From NCBI RefSeq assembly GCF_900116615.1, contig NZ_FPBF01000003.1:372001-436000 (forward strand): DNA of 64,000 nt, given 5' to 3'. The notes under the pieces are model-generated. The model was not told the origin of the DNA, did not search any database, and was given only the letters and a program-made list of their open reading frames with translations. Made by a program: the position numbers and the translations under genes. Position 1 is the stretch's first letter. Each line of letters starts with the position of its first letter. The DNA is from Algoriphagus locisalis (GTDB lineage: Bacteria > Bacteroidota > Bacteroidia > Cytophagales > Cyclobacteriaceae). Positions 8,258 through 17,626 of the stretch are shown here, piece by piece.

Positions 8258-10378
8258 ATGAGCATAACAACACAAAACTTTAAGCATGTAAGTTACCTCT
8301 GGGATGATGCAGTAGCATCCAAACTTGAGGGAAAGGAAGTTGACCTTTTAATATACCGTTCAAATATACTTGGAGCTGATCTGAGAATCACCAATTACGG
8401 CGGAGGAAACACCAGCTGCAAAACCTACGAAGCTGACCCGCTTACCAACGAAAAAGTAGAAATAATGTGGGTCAAAGGCTCCGGTGGCGACATTGGAACC
8501 TTAACAAAAGCTGGTTTGGCTGGGCTTTATGTAGATAAACTTCGTGCGTTGAAAGGCATCTATAGAGGACTGGATTTTGAAGATGAGATGGTAGAACTTT
8601 TCAACCACTGCATCTACGACCTAAAGTCAAAAGCACCTTCTATTGACACCCCGCTACACGCTTTTCTCCCATTCAAACACATAGATCACCTGCACCCAGA
8701 TGCAGCCATTGCTATTGCTGCGGCTAAAGACGGTGAACAGATCACCAAAGAACTTTGGAATGGCCAAATCGCTTGGGTGCCTTGGCAAAAACCAGGTTTT
8801 GATCTTGGCCTGCAATTGAAGCAGGCGCTGGATGAAAATCCGGGAATCCGCGGGATTATGCTGGGGGGACATGGACTATTCACCTGGGGTGACACAGCCT
8901 ACGAATGCTACATCAATAGCTTGGAAGTAATAGAAACTGCTTCTGAATATTTGGCTCAAAATTATGGAAAGACTCGTCCCGTTTTCGGAGGTGAGAAAGT
9001 ACAAGCATTAGCTCCAGAGCAGAGAAAAAGCCAAGCGGCAAAGCTTGCTCCCCTACTTAGAGGTCTAGCTTCTTCTAAAAACTTAATGGTAGGCACATTC
9101 ACTGATGCACCAGAAGTACTTCAGTTTATCAATAGTAATGACTTGAGTAAATTGGCACCAATGGGTACCAGCTGCCCTGATCACTTTTTGAGAACAAAAA
9201 TATCTCCATTGGTGCTTGATGTTCCAGCTGATGCAGACCTCTCTGACCTTACTGAGCTAAAAGAGCAAATACGTGTGGCATTCCAAGCCTACAGAGAAAT
9301 GTACGCCGACTACTACGAGAATCACAAGCATTCGAATAGCCCAGCCATGCGTGACCCTAATCCAGTGATCATTATCTGGCCGGGTGTAGGTATGTTCAGC
9401 TACGCAAAAAATAAGCAGACTAGCCGGGTAGCCAGTGAATTCTACATCAATGCAATCAATGTGATGCGTGGCGCGGAGGCTGTTTCTCAATACGTTTCTT
9501 TGCCACTGCAGGAAGCATTTAATATTGAATATTGGCTACTAGAAGAAGCAAAACTTCAAAGAATGCCTAAGGAGCAGCCACTTTCCAGAAAAGTAGCCTT
9601 GGTGACTGGCAGCGCTGGAGGAATTGGTTTGGCTATAGTCGAGAAATTCATCCAGGAAGGTGCTTGTGTAGTTGTCACAGACATCGACGGAGATCGATTG
9701 AAGACCACCAGCGATGCACTTTTGAAAAAATACGGCAAAGACGCATTCTTGGCAGTGAAGCTGGATGTGACAGATAGCAAAAGCCTAGAGTCTGCAATTG
9801 AGGCTACCTGCCTGCAATTTGGTGGAGTGGACATCATAGTGAACAATGCCGGAATATCTATCAGCAAGTCATTCGAGGATCACTCGGATCAAGATTGGGA
9901 GAGATTGAACGACATTCTGGTAATGGGTCAGTACCACATCTCCAAGGCTGGAGTAAAAATCATGAAGCTTCAGGGTCATGGTGGAGACATTGTCAACATT
10001 GCCAGCAAAAACGGCTTAGTAGCTGGCCCTAAAAACGTAGCTTATGGTACGGCCAAGGCAGCACAACTCCATATGTCAAGACTGATGGCAGCCGAACTGG
10101 CAGAAGATAAAATCAAAGTAAACGTAGTAAATCCTGATGCTGTGATCGAAAACTCCAACATCTGGGAAGGTGGCTGGGGCGAAAATCGCGCGAAAGCCTA
10201 TGGAATCGAGGTGAAAGATTTACCGCAATTCTACGCTAATCGTACCTTATTAAAAGAAAGTGTAAAAACCAGTGATATCGCAAATGCGGCCTTTGTTTTC
10301 GTCAGCGGTCAGCTAGGCAAAACCACCGGCAACATGCTGAATGTAGATGGCGGACTCGCTGCTGCATTCCCAAGATAG
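8258..10378 (+). CDS. Bifunctional rhamnulose-1-phosphate aldolase / lactaldehyde dehydrogenase
   Basis: 706 residues made of two enzymes. Residues about 25-350 are a class II aldolase domain (SNILGADLRITNYGGGNTSCKT, MLGGHGLFTWG, LHAFLPFKHIDHLHPDA with metal-binding His). Residues about 435-704 are a short-chain dehydrogenase with TGSAGGIG nucleotide loop, NNAG, and YGTAK as the catalytic Tyr-Lys. The protein should cleave rhamnulose 1-phosphate to dihydroxyacetone phosphate plus L-lactaldehyde, then oxidise lactaldehyde to L-lactate. This matches the known RhaD-dehydrogenase fusion family. It is first in an operon with a GntR regulator 56 bp downstream. Confidence 0.93.
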   Translation: MSITTQNFKHVSYLWDDAVASKLEGKEVDLLIYRSNILGADLRITNYGGGNTSCKTYEADPLTNEKVEIMWVKGSGGDIGTLTKAGLAGLYVDKLRALKGIYRGLDFEDEMVELFNHCIYDLKSKAPSIDTPLHAFLPFKHIDHLHPDAAIAIAAAKDGEQITKELWNGQIAWVPWQKPGFDLGLQLKQALDENPGIRGIMLGGHGLFTWGDTAYECYINSLEVIETASEYLAQNYGKTRPVFGGEKVQALAPEQRKSQAAKLAPLLRGLASSKNLMVGTFTDAPEVLQFINSNDLSKLAPMGTSCPDHFLRTKISPLVLDVPADADLSDLTELKEQIRVAFQAYREMYADYYENHKHSNSPAMRDPNPVIIIWPGVGMFSYAKNKQTSRVASEFYINAINVMRGAEAVSQYVSLPLQEAFNIEYWLLEEAKLQRMPKEQPLSRKVALVTGSAGGIGLAIVEKFIQEGACVVVTDIDGDRLKTTSDALLKKYGKDAFLAVKLDVTDSKSLESAIEATCLQFGGVDIIVNNAGISISKSFEDHSDQDWERLNDILVMGQYHISKAGVKIMKLQGHGGDIVNIASKNGLVAGPKNVAYGTAKAAQLHMSRLMAAELAEDKIKVNVVNPDAVIENSNIWEGGWGENRAKAYGIEVKDLPQFYANRTLLKESVKTSDIANAAFVFVSGQLGKTTGNMLNVDGGLAAAFPR

Positions 10379-10434
10379 AATATGAATTAATAAACCTCTA
10401 TTACCCTAATACCTTAAAAACAACCCAAAATGCC

Positions 10435-11469
10435 ATGTTAGTCGATAAATCAGAAAAAATCCTCACGGATTCTCGAACCCCCAAGTACATGCAAGTGGTC
10501 AATCTGATTCTGGATGATTTAGATAGTGGAAAACTGAAAATCGGAGATAGAATTCCTTCTATTAATGAAACCAGTTTTGACTTTCTACTTTCAAGAGACA
10601 CGGTTGAAAAAGCTTATAACGAACTTCGTGACAGAGGAATTATCACATCTGTTAGAGGGAAGGGATTCTATATCAACTCGACTAACATGGCTAATAAGTT
10701 AAAAGTGTTGTTGATATTCAATAAGCTGAGTTCCTATAAGAAAATCATCTATTATTCCATAGTGGAGACTTTAGGGAATCAGGCTACGGTAGATCTCCAG
10801 ATCCACCATTACAACAGTACAATTCTCGAAAACTTATTAGAAAGAAACCTGGGGAACTACAATTACTATGTCTTAGCACCTCATTTCTTTGATGAGAATA
10901 ACCATCCGGAAACTTGCTATGATTTGATTAAGAAAGTCCCTCAAGACAAGCTCCTGATCATGGATCGTGACGTCAAAGGGCATGAAAACGAATTTCCGGG
11001 TGTTTATCAGGATTTTGCCAGGGACATTCTCGAAGCGCTTGAATCTGGCATCACTCACCTACGAAAGTATTCAAGGCTCATCCTAGTATTTCCAAAAGGA
11101 GATATGTATCCGGTGGAGATTATTGATGGATTCAAGCGTTTTTGCTATTTCCATAACTTCAATAACCTTATACTAGATGGTATTGATGACGAGCAGCTTT
11201 ACGAAGGAGATTCATTCATCGTTTTAGCGGAAACTGACCTAGCCAACATTGTAAAAAAATCCCGGGAACAGAAATTTGAGCTTGGAAAAGACATAGGAAT
11301 TATCTCTTACAACGAAACTCCATTGAAGGAAATTTTAGCCGAAGGTATAACGACCATTTCTACTGATTTTGTGCAAATGGGAACCACGATCGCAAACCAA
11401 ATATTAGGCGAAGAGGATAAAATCCCACTTAAAAGCCCTTTCAAGATGATCATCCGAAAATCGCTTTGA
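10435..11469 (+). CDS. GntR-family transcriptional regulator of the rhamnose operon
   Basis: 344 residues. Residues about 10-80 are a GntR winged helix (KYMQVVNLILDDLDSGKLKIGDRIPSINE is the first part, then SRDTVEKAYNELRDRGII and a glycine wing GKGFYI). Residues about 85-340 resemble a LacI/periplasmic-binding-type effector domain, ending with ISYNETPLKEILAEGITTIS. It sits between the aldolase fusion and the kinase (10-bp gap), so it most likely senses a pathway intermediate and controls this operon and rhaI. The ligand is unknown. Confidence 0.87.
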   Translation: MLVDKSEKILTDSRTPKYMQVVNLILDDLDSGKLKIGDRIPSINETSFDFLLSRDTVEKAYNELRDRGIITSVRGKGFYINSTNMANKLKVLLIFNKLSSYKKIIYYSIVETLGNQATVDLQIHHYNSTILENLLERNLGNYNYYVLAPHFFDENNHPETCYDLIKKVPQDKLLIMDRDVKGHENEFPGVYQDFARDILEALESGITHLRKYSRLILVFPKGDMYPVEIIDGFKRFCYFHNFNNLILDGIDDEQLYEGDSFIVLAETDLANIVKKSREQKFELGKDIGIISYNETPLKEILAEGITTISTDFVQMGTTIANQILGEEDKIPLKSPFKMIIRKSL

Positions 11470-11479
11470 CAGCGTAGCT

Positions 11480-12802
11480 ATGAGTAAAATTCCAGTAACG
11501 GCTGTTTTTGACATCGGCAAGACGAATAAAAAGTTCTTTCTTTTTGATGAAAATCTGGCCGAAGTTTACAGTTCCTACACTCGTCTAGAACCGATCCCAG
11601 ACGAAGATGATTTCCCCAGTGAGCCGCTTTCTCCGCTGGAAGACTGGATGATCAGGACTTTCAAGGAAGCACTGAAGTCCCCGGACTATCAGATCAGGCG
11701 ACTGAACTTCTCCTGCCACGGAGCCTCTTTTGTGCATACGGATGAAAATGGGCTTCCAGCCACTCCACTTTACGATTACTTAAAACCCTTCCCTGAAGAA
11801 CTTTTAAGTAGATTTTATGAGGAAAACGGTGGGAAAATGACCTTCTGCAGGGCTACCTCCTCCCCTCCTCTGGCCATGCTAAATTCTGGCTTGCAGCTTT
11901 ACTTTATCAAATACCAAAAACCGGAATTCTTCAAGAGAATCAAACACTCCTTTCATTTTCCTCAGTACTTGAGTTTCTTATTTACCGGAGAAATGGTCTC
12001 TGATTACACCAGTATTGGCTGTCACACCGGGCTTTGGGATTACGAAGCAAAGGATTACCATGCTTGGGTAGATCGGGAAGGAATTCGCAAATTGCTTCCT
12101 CCGATTGTTCCCGGAAACACGCTTTTGAAAACCAAACCAGAACTGGGAAATATCCCCTGCGGGATTGGAGTTCATGATTCCTCAGCAGCTTTACTCCCTT
12201 ACATCAAGCAAGAAGCGGAGCCCTTTGCCCTACTTTCCACAGGCACGTGGTCTATTTGCATCAATCCTTTTAACAAGACCAAACTCACCAAAAAAGAGCT
12301 GAAGCGCGATTGCCTACAATTCCTCAGCATCAAAGGTGATCCTATCAAAATTTCGCGCTTGTTTATCGGAGAGGAACATAAATATCAGGTTGAGCACTTG
12401 TATGAGCATTTTCAGATGCCACTTGGCACCTACAAGAAACTGAAATTCAACGCCACGCTTTTTGAAAAAGTAAAAGACAAGCCAAGACGTGTACACTTTC
12501 AATACCTGAAACCCGAAGACTATGGCTTTGAACAGGCAAGTGAAAATAACTGGTCCGCTTTCAATGAGTTTAATGAAGCCTACTACACCTTTATCCATGA
12601 ATTGACAGATGTGCAAACTGCTGCTATAAAGCTAGTAACAGAGAATGCTCCTGTTGACAGGCTCTTTATTGATGGAGGCTTCAATGCAAATGATATATTT
12701 GTGGAGATGCTTCGCAAAAAGCTCCCAGAATTAACGATCATTCCAAGTGACTTTCCAAATGGCTCCGCTTTAGGCGCTGCCATGTTGGTATCCATGGAAT
12801 AG
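11480..12802 (+). CDS. FGGY-family carbohydrate kinase, probable L-rhamnulokinase
   Basis: 440 residues. The N-terminal phosphate loop FDIGKTNKKFFLFD, the middle motif HDSSAALLPYI, the ALLSTGTWSICINPFN segment and the C-terminal LFIDGGFNANDIF plus GSALGAAML segments define an FGGY actin-fold kinase. It is somewhat shorter than the usual 480-500 residues. Position in the rhamnose operon supports ATP-dependent phosphorylation of L-rhamnulose at C1. Fuculose or xylulose kinase activity cannot be excluded from sequence alone. LutA follows after 19 bp. Confidence 0.87.
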   Translation: MSKIPVTAVFDIGKTNKKFFLFDENLAEVYSSYTRLEPIPDEDDFPSEPLSPLEDWMIRTFKEALKSPDYQIRRLNFSCHGASFVHTDENGLPATPLYDYLKPFPEELLSRFYEENGGKMTFCRATSSPPLAMLNSGLQLYFIKYQKPEFFKRIKHSFHFPQYLSFLFTGEMVSDYTSIGCHTGLWDYEAKDYHAWVDREGIRKLLPPIVPGNTLLKTKPELGNIPCGIGVHDSSAALLPYIKQEAEPFALLSTGTWSICINPFNKTKLTKKELKRDCLQFLSIKGDPIKISRLFIGEEHKYQVEHLYEHFQMPLGTYKKLKFNATLFEKVKDKPRRVHFQYLKPEDYGFEQASENNWSAFNEFNEAYYTFIHELTDVQTAAIKLVTENAPVDRLFIDGGFNANDIFVEMLRKKLPELTIIPSDFPNGSALGAAMLVSME

Positions 12803-12821
12803 ATGACTTAATTTATCACAC

Positions 12822-13580
12822 ATGAACAATCACTCTCCCCATATTGGCTTATTTATCCCTTGCTACATTGACCAGTTTTATCCCAATGTAGCAATAGCAA
12901 CGCTGGAACTGCTGGAAAAACTAGGCTGCAAAGTCACTTATCCGCTGGGACAAACCTGCTGCGGACAGCCCATGGCCAATTCTGGATTTGAAGCTGATAC
13001 GCTAGGTACCACCTCCAAATTCATCCGGGATTTTGCAGGATTCGACTACATTGTCGCTCCCTCAGGAAGTTGTGTTTTGCATGTAAAGGAGCATTCGCCC
13101 AAGGTGGATAAACTTCATAAAAACCAAGCATACGTACAATCCAGGATCTACGAACTCAGTGAGTTCATCACCGATGTCCTCAAGGTAGATTCCATTCAAG
13201 GAAGCTTTCCCCATAAGATTGGTTTTCATGCGTCCTGCCATGGATTGCGCGGCCTGAGACTTGCCAGTGATTCGGAGAGAAATGAACCTGCATTCAACAA
13301 AACTTTGCAATTGATGAGAGAACTGCAGGGAATGGAAGTGGTGGAACTCACCCGCAAAGATGAATGCTGTGGTTTCGGCGGTACTTTCGCCGTAAGTGAA
13401 GAAGCTATTTCTGTCCAAATGGGAAAAGATCGAATAGCAGATCACCTGGATAAGGGCGTGGAAATCATCGTAGGGGGAGACATGTCTTGTCTTATGCACA
13501 TGCAGGGAATTGCTACCCGTGATAAAAACAAGGTACAGCTCATGCACTTTGCAGAAATACTAAACCAAGCCATCTCATGA
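12822..13580 (+). CDS. lutA: L-lactate utilisation protein LutA (Fe-S oxidoreductase subunit)
   Basis: 252 residues with two cysteine-rich CCG domains: QTCCGQP near residues 45-50 and DECCGFGG near 186. These are the cluster-binding motifs of LutA/LldE. LutA, LutB and LutC form a flavin-independent L-lactate oxidase complex that yields pyruvate. The stop overlaps the LutB start by 4 nt, which indicates translational coupling. The location behind a lactaldehyde dehydrogenase fusion explains its job: it disposes of lactate made from rhamnose. Confidence 0.92.
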   Translation: MNNHSPHIGLFIPCYIDQFYPNVAIATLELLEKLGCKVTYPLGQTCCGQPMANSGFEADTLGTTSKFIRDFAGFDYIVAPSGSCVLHVKEHSPKVDKLHKNQAYVQSRIYELSEFITDVLKVDSIQGSFPHKIGFHASCHGLRGLRLASDSERNEPAFNKTLQLMRELQGMEVVELTRKDECCGFGGTFAVSEEAISVQMGKDRIADHLDKGVEIIVGGDMSCLMHMQGIATRDKNKVQLMHFAEILNQAIS

Positions 13581-14935
13581 GTCATCCAGAGAACGCTACG
13601 GTATTTCTGAAAGATAAAGCCCGTGCCAAATGGCATGATGAAACACTCTGGATCGTGCGCGAGAAGCGTGATGCAACAATCCACCAAATTCCAGAGTGGG
13701 AAAAACTCAGGGAATTGGCTTCACAAATCAAAGATCATACGCTTTCCAAGCTTGACTTCTATCTCGAAGAACTGGAGAGGAATGCCACTGCAAATGGAAT
13801 AAAAGTTCACTGGGCAGAAAATGCTGAAGAACATAATCAAATAATCGGCAGGATATTACGGGAGAAAAACTGCAAGACAATCGTCAAGAGTAAATCCATT
13901 CTTACAGAAGAATGCCATTTGAATCCATATTTAGCAGAAAGAGGCGTTGAAGTAGTCGATACGGACTTGGGCGAGCGGATTATACAATTTCTGAAGCAAC
14001 CGCCTAGTCATATTGTCATGCCGGCCATTCACCTGAAGAAGTCCGATATTTCGGATATTTTCCATGAAAAGCTAAATACAGAAAAAGGAAACGTTGACCC
14101 GGTTTACCTGACTCATGCTGCTCGCCTGCATCTTCGCGAAAAATTCCTCCAAGCTAAAGTTGCTATCACAGGAGTTAATTTTGCTGTGGCAGAGACAGGT
14201 GAGTTCGTCGTCTGCACCAATGAAGGCAATGCGGATATGGGTGTGCATCTGGCAGATACGCATATCGCATGCATGGGGATTGAGAAACTCATTCCCCGTA
14301 GAAAAGACCTAGGCGTATTCCTAAGGCTCTTGGCAAGATCCGCCACAGGCCAATCAATAACGAATTACAATTCTCATTTCAGAAGTCCATCTCCTGGCAA
14401 AGAACTTCACCTGATCTTGGTGAACAACGGACGAACCAAGCAGCTTGGTAGAGAGAAATTCAGAAATTCACTGAAATGTATTCGCTGTGGAGCCTGCATG
14501 AACACCTGCCCTATTTATCGCAGAAGTGGCGGATTCAGCTACGGAAGCACCGTTCCAGGGCCAATAGGCTCCATACTTTCCCCGGGAATAGATCTGAAAA
14601 AATACAGCACCTTACCCTTTGCCTCCACACTTTGCGGTAGCTGCTCAGACGTGTGCCCTGTGAAAATCAACATTCACGAGCAACTGTATGAATGGCGCCA
14701 AGAAATCACCAAGGCAAACGGTTCATCCCTGAAGGGTCTATCTATGAAGATGGCAAATGGGATATTCAAAAGTCCACTGGCCTACAGAATCTCCGGGCAA
14801 CTAATGCGGGCGTCTTTGAAAAACCTGCCTGATAGCATCATTTACAATCCTCTGAATGCTTGGGGAAAAGGAAGAAATCTACCTGATTTACCTGAGGAAT
14901 CATTCAAAGCCTGGTATAAAAAGAACAGACCATGA
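13577..14935 (+). CDS. lutB: L-lactate utilisation protein LutB (ferredoxin-type Fe-S protein)
   Basis: 452 residues. Residues about 60-300 are an LUD domain. Residues about 300-375 carry two 4Fe-4S motifs, KCIRCGACMNTCP and CGSCSDVCP, in the LutB/LldF order. The C-terminal part is the usual LutB extension. It transfers electrons in the LutABC complex during oxidation of L-lactate to pyruvate. It overlaps LutA and LutC by 4 nt on each side. Confidence 0.93.
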   Translation: MSHPENATVFLKDKARAKWHDETLWIVREKRDATIHQIPEWEKLRELASQIKDHTLSKLDFYLEELERNATANGIKVHWAENAEEHNQIIGRILREKNCKTIVKSKSILTEECHLNPYLAERGVEVVDTDLGERIIQFLKQPPSHIVMPAIHLKKSDISDIFHEKLNTEKGNVDPVYLTHAARLHLREKFLQAKVAITGVNFAVAETGEFVVCTNEGNADMGVHLADTHIACMGIEKLIPRRKDLGVFLRLLARSATGQSITNYNSHFRSPSPGKELHLILVNNGRTKQLGREKFRNSLKCIRCGACMNTCPIYRRSGGFSYGSTVPGPIGSILSPGIDLKKYSTLPFASTLCGSCSDVCPVKINIHEQLYEWRQEITKANGSSLKGLSMKMANGIFKSPLAYRISGQLMRASLKNLPDSIIYNPLNAWGKGRNLPDLPEESFKAWYKKNRP

Positions 14936-15492
14936 GCAGCAAAGAATCCATACTGGGAGCCATCCAAGGATTAAAACTGGAGGAGAAACCGCTTCCGGAT
15001 ATTCCTGATTTTGAGATAGCCGATGACCTCGTTGAGGCCTTTACGACTGCTTTAAATGCCAACAAAGGAACAGTAGCAAGCAAGGAAGAGATTGAACACT
15101 TAATTTCAGAAACTGCCTTTTCGAAAATCTACAGCTCTTCACCTGCATTCGAAAGCTATTCCAATTGTCAGGTACCGCAGCATGCAGCTGAATTTGCTGA
15201 CTTGGATCTTGCAATTATAGAAGGTCAATTTGCATCAGCAGAGAATGCGGCGATTTGGCTGGATGATAGCAATTTAGACCTGAGAGCTATCCCTTTTATC
15301 ACAGCGCATCTGGTGATCGTGGTCAAAAAAGAGAACATTCTGGGAAATATGCATCAAGCTTATGACCGAATAGGCTTGACCAAATCAGGATTCGGGATTT
15401 TCATTGCAGGGCCATCCAAAACTGCCGATATAGAGCAATCGCTGGTAGTCGGTGCTCACGGTGCCATTAGCCTAAGAGTTGTGCTTATTTAA
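14932..15492 (+). CDS. lutC: L-lactate utilisation protein LutC (LUD domain)
   Basis: 186 residues forming one LUD domain. The ends of the domain are visible as LDLAIIEGQFASAENAAIW and GFGIFIAGPSKTADIEQSLV, followed by GAHGAISLRVVL. It is the third subunit of the LutABC lactate oxidation complex and ends the rhamnose operon. Its stop codon overlaps that of the convergent histidine kinase by a few bases, so no room remains for a terminator between them. No lactate permease gene is seen nearby. Confidence 0.9.
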   Translation: MSSKESILGAIQGLKLEEKPLPDIPDFEIADDLVEAFTTALNANKGTVASKEEIEHLISETAFSKIYSSSPAFESYSNCQVPQHAAEFADLDLAIIEGQFASAENAAIWLDDSNLDLRAIPFITAHLVIVVKKENILGNMHQAYDRIGLTKSGFGIFIAGPSKTADIEQSLVVGAHGAISLRVVLI

Positions 15493-16796
15493 GCCAGCTT
15501 TCTACATAGCGTAAAGCAATTGTTGCTATCCTCGCTGCTGGAGTACTTTAACTCAAAATTGATTTTATCGGCTATTCTTTTGCAAAGCGGCAAGCCTACA
15601 CCTGTGCCTTTTTCCTTCTTAGTACCATAGGAGGTTCTGGCTCTGAACATAAATAACTCCTGCTGCTCAGCTGCGGAGATAGTCGCTCCCCCATTGCACA
15701 CCAGCCAACTCAATTTATCCGCTGAGATCTTAAGGTCAAGGTAAATTGTAGAGCCTATAGGTGCAAACTTGATCGCATTATCCAGCAGATTCTTGAGGAT
15801 GATCTTGATCTCATTGATTTCCAAGGAGATTTTTCTATCCTCCCCTTCTATAGAAAATTCTATTATTTGATTTTTTTCCTCTGCCTGCATAGCCATCATA
15901 TCCTTCATTTCCTGAGTCAATTCGATCAAGCTGATCTCATGCAGTTGGATAGGAGTATCCTCAAGTTCGGTCATCACCCAACTCAAGGTGTTATTGAGAA
16001 CTTTATTCAGGTGATAACTTTGTCCCTTCAGATTAAAGAGAATTTGCTCCATTTCTCCAGGCTCAAAGGCATCTTTTTCCACTAGACCTAAGGTGGTATG
16101 AAGCATTCCTATGGGATTTTTTAAATCATGGGATAGCAGGGCTATAAGCCTGTTTTTCTGATCATTAAGCATCTTTACCTCTTCGAGAGAGCGATCCTGT
16201 CTTTCCTTTATTTTGTAAAGAAGTTGACTTTGATTTCTATAGCTTCTTATGAAAAAATGGATTACAATAAAAACAAATGTACTAATCCACAAAATAGCCA
16301 CAGCATGATCAACAAACTGATTTTCAGCATTTTCATAAAAATGCTCCACTGTAATAAATCCCTTTACCTCCCCATAAAAAAGGAAGAAAAACATGGATAA
16401 TGAGCCTAAGTACCAAACAATTTTGAGCCAGCCATGAACCAACAAAGAAGAAACTACCAACATCAAAAAGAAAGCATAGACCGTAGGACCATTACTTCCA
16501 TCATTGTATAGAAAATTGATGCAAATGATAATGTGAGCCACTATCAGAAGCACATTTACGATCAACTGCTCATAGCCATATTTCGATATGATATAATAGG
16601 AAATTAAGAATGGTAAGGATAATCCGAGTTTAGAGAAATAAATAACCGGAGACATCCCAAGAAGAAAATCGGAAAGGCCTAAGAGCAATAATAGGAAGAA
16701 TGTTAGTAGCGAAAATATTTTAGCAATCTGCCTCTGGATGTAATTCAGATCAGTAACATTCTCTTCAGAGAGCAATAAACCTTTTGTAATCAGCAT
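15489..16796 (-). CDS. Membrane sensor histidine kinase, orphan
   Basis: 435 residues. Residues 25-185 hold about six membrane segments with no obvious extracellular sensor domain. A linker coiled coil (about 185-215) leads to the H box LLSHDLKNPIG with the phosphorylated His223. The ATPase part shows LKNLLDNAIKFA (N box) and GTGVGLPLCKRIA (G2 box). The gene has no response regulator beside it. It converges on lutC with overlapping stops. The signal is unknown. Confidence 0.9.
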   Translation of the reverse strand: MLITKGLLLSEENVTDLNYIQRQIAKIFSLLTFFLLLLLGLSDFLLGMSPVIYFSKLGLSLPFLISYYIISKYGYEQLIVNVLLIVAHIIICINFLYNDGSNGPTVYAFFLMLVVSSLLVHGWLKIVWYLGSLSMFFFLFYGEVKGFITVEHFYENAENQFVDHAVAILWISTFVFIVIHFFIRSYRNQSQLLYKIKERQDRSLEEVKMLNDQKNRLIALLSHDLKNPIGMLHTTLGLVEKDAFEPGEMEQILFNLKGQSYHLNKVLNNTLSWVMTELEDTPIQLHEISLIELTQEMKDMMAMQAEEKNQIIEFSIEGEDRKISLEINEIKIILKNLLDNAIKFAPIGSTIYLDLKISADKLSWLVCNGGATISAAEQQELFMFRARTSYGTKKEKGTGVGLPLCKRIADKINFELKYSSSEDSNNCFTLCRKLA

Positions 16797-16907
16797 AAAA
16801 ATTGGTGTTAACTAAATTGACTCGAAAATAATAAAGTTTAATGCTTGTCAAAGACTTCCAAACTTAAAATATCATTAAAAACACATTTTCAGCCCATTAG
16901 CCTAAAA

Positions 16908-17288
16908 CTACCCCATGGAATGAAGGGCAATTCGATTGCCTTCTGAATCTATGAATATTGCCATATAACCGTATTCCGGAGAAATCATCTTTTTAGAAAT
17001 TTGCACAGTTCCTCCAGCTCCTTCCACCTTTGCAAGCTCGATAGATACGTCTTCGGATGAAAAATAGATCAATGGCCCTGCTAAATCACTTGGCGCATAA
17101 AAATCCTGGTGATATACCAGACTTCCTCCGGATCCACTGCCGCCCGCATCTCCGGGAAACATGGCCATCAGGAAATCTCCCATATCCATTTTTTGAAGGG
17201 TGCAGTCAAATACCGTTTCGTAGAATTTTATAGCTCTGTCCATCTCCAGAACAGGAATTTCAAACCAGCCAACTGTTACTTTTTTCAT
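16908..17288 (-). CDS. VOC (glyoxalase/bleomycin-resistance fold) family protein
   Basis: 126 residues with the two beta-alpha-beta-beta-beta units of the vicinal oxygen chelate fold: WFEIPVLEMDRAIKFYETVF starts the first, LIYFSSEDVSIELAKVEGAGG the second, and YGYMAIFIDSEGNRIALHS closes it. The fold covers lyases and dioxygenases as well as resistance proteins, so substrate cannot be stated. It is a single gene between a histidine kinase and a repeat-bearing gap. Confidence 0.85.
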   Translation of the reverse strand: MKKVTVGWFEIPVLEMDRAIKFYETVFDCTLQKMDMGDFLMAMFPGDAGGSGSGGSLVYHQDFYAPSDLAGPLIYFSSEDVSIELAKVEGAGGTVQISKKMISPEYGYMAIFIDSEGNRIALHSMG

Positions 17289-17626
17289 TTTTTTATAAGT
17301 TATTTTTTTTAGTTCTTATAAAGAGGTCAGCCTCAATTTCTCTGTTCTTTTGGCTTGTCACAAAAGAACCCCGCCAAGTCGGGCAGGCAAAAGGCCAAGA
17401 CACCAGCAAAGCTTCAGCGCGCAAACCAGCCGCTGGCTCGCTGCTGCGTCAACCCAACGCTCCATAACTATAAGCAAATCTGCTAAATCGATGGATGAGC
17501 AGATCTAATCATCCTCTTGAATGTCGTTTTCGACATGACTCAGACGGGCTCGATTTTATGTTCATATGGACTTAGTTTATAAAATTGAAAAAAATGAAGA
17601 AAACCTCGATTTCTCAGCTATAAATA
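17289..17626. repeat. 338-bp gap with a hairpin intergenic repeat
   Basis: No gene was seen. A perfect 9-bp hairpin (GTTCTTTTG 17344-17352 with CAAAAGAAC 17361-17369) leads into a GC-rich stretch (about 17370-17470: PuPy-mixed GCCAAGTCGGGCAGGC, AGCCGCTGGCTCGCTGC). The combination looks like a dispersed Bacteroidota intergenic element and differs in base composition from its surroundings. Confidence 0.45.

Noticed and set aside
8017..8283. 88-codon frame before the aldolase-dehydrogenase gene
   Set aside because: It runs through repeat DNA (hairpin CCCGAGCTATCGGG and the ACTGGCATCATTCC word), overlaps the start of the real gene and has no protein-like features.
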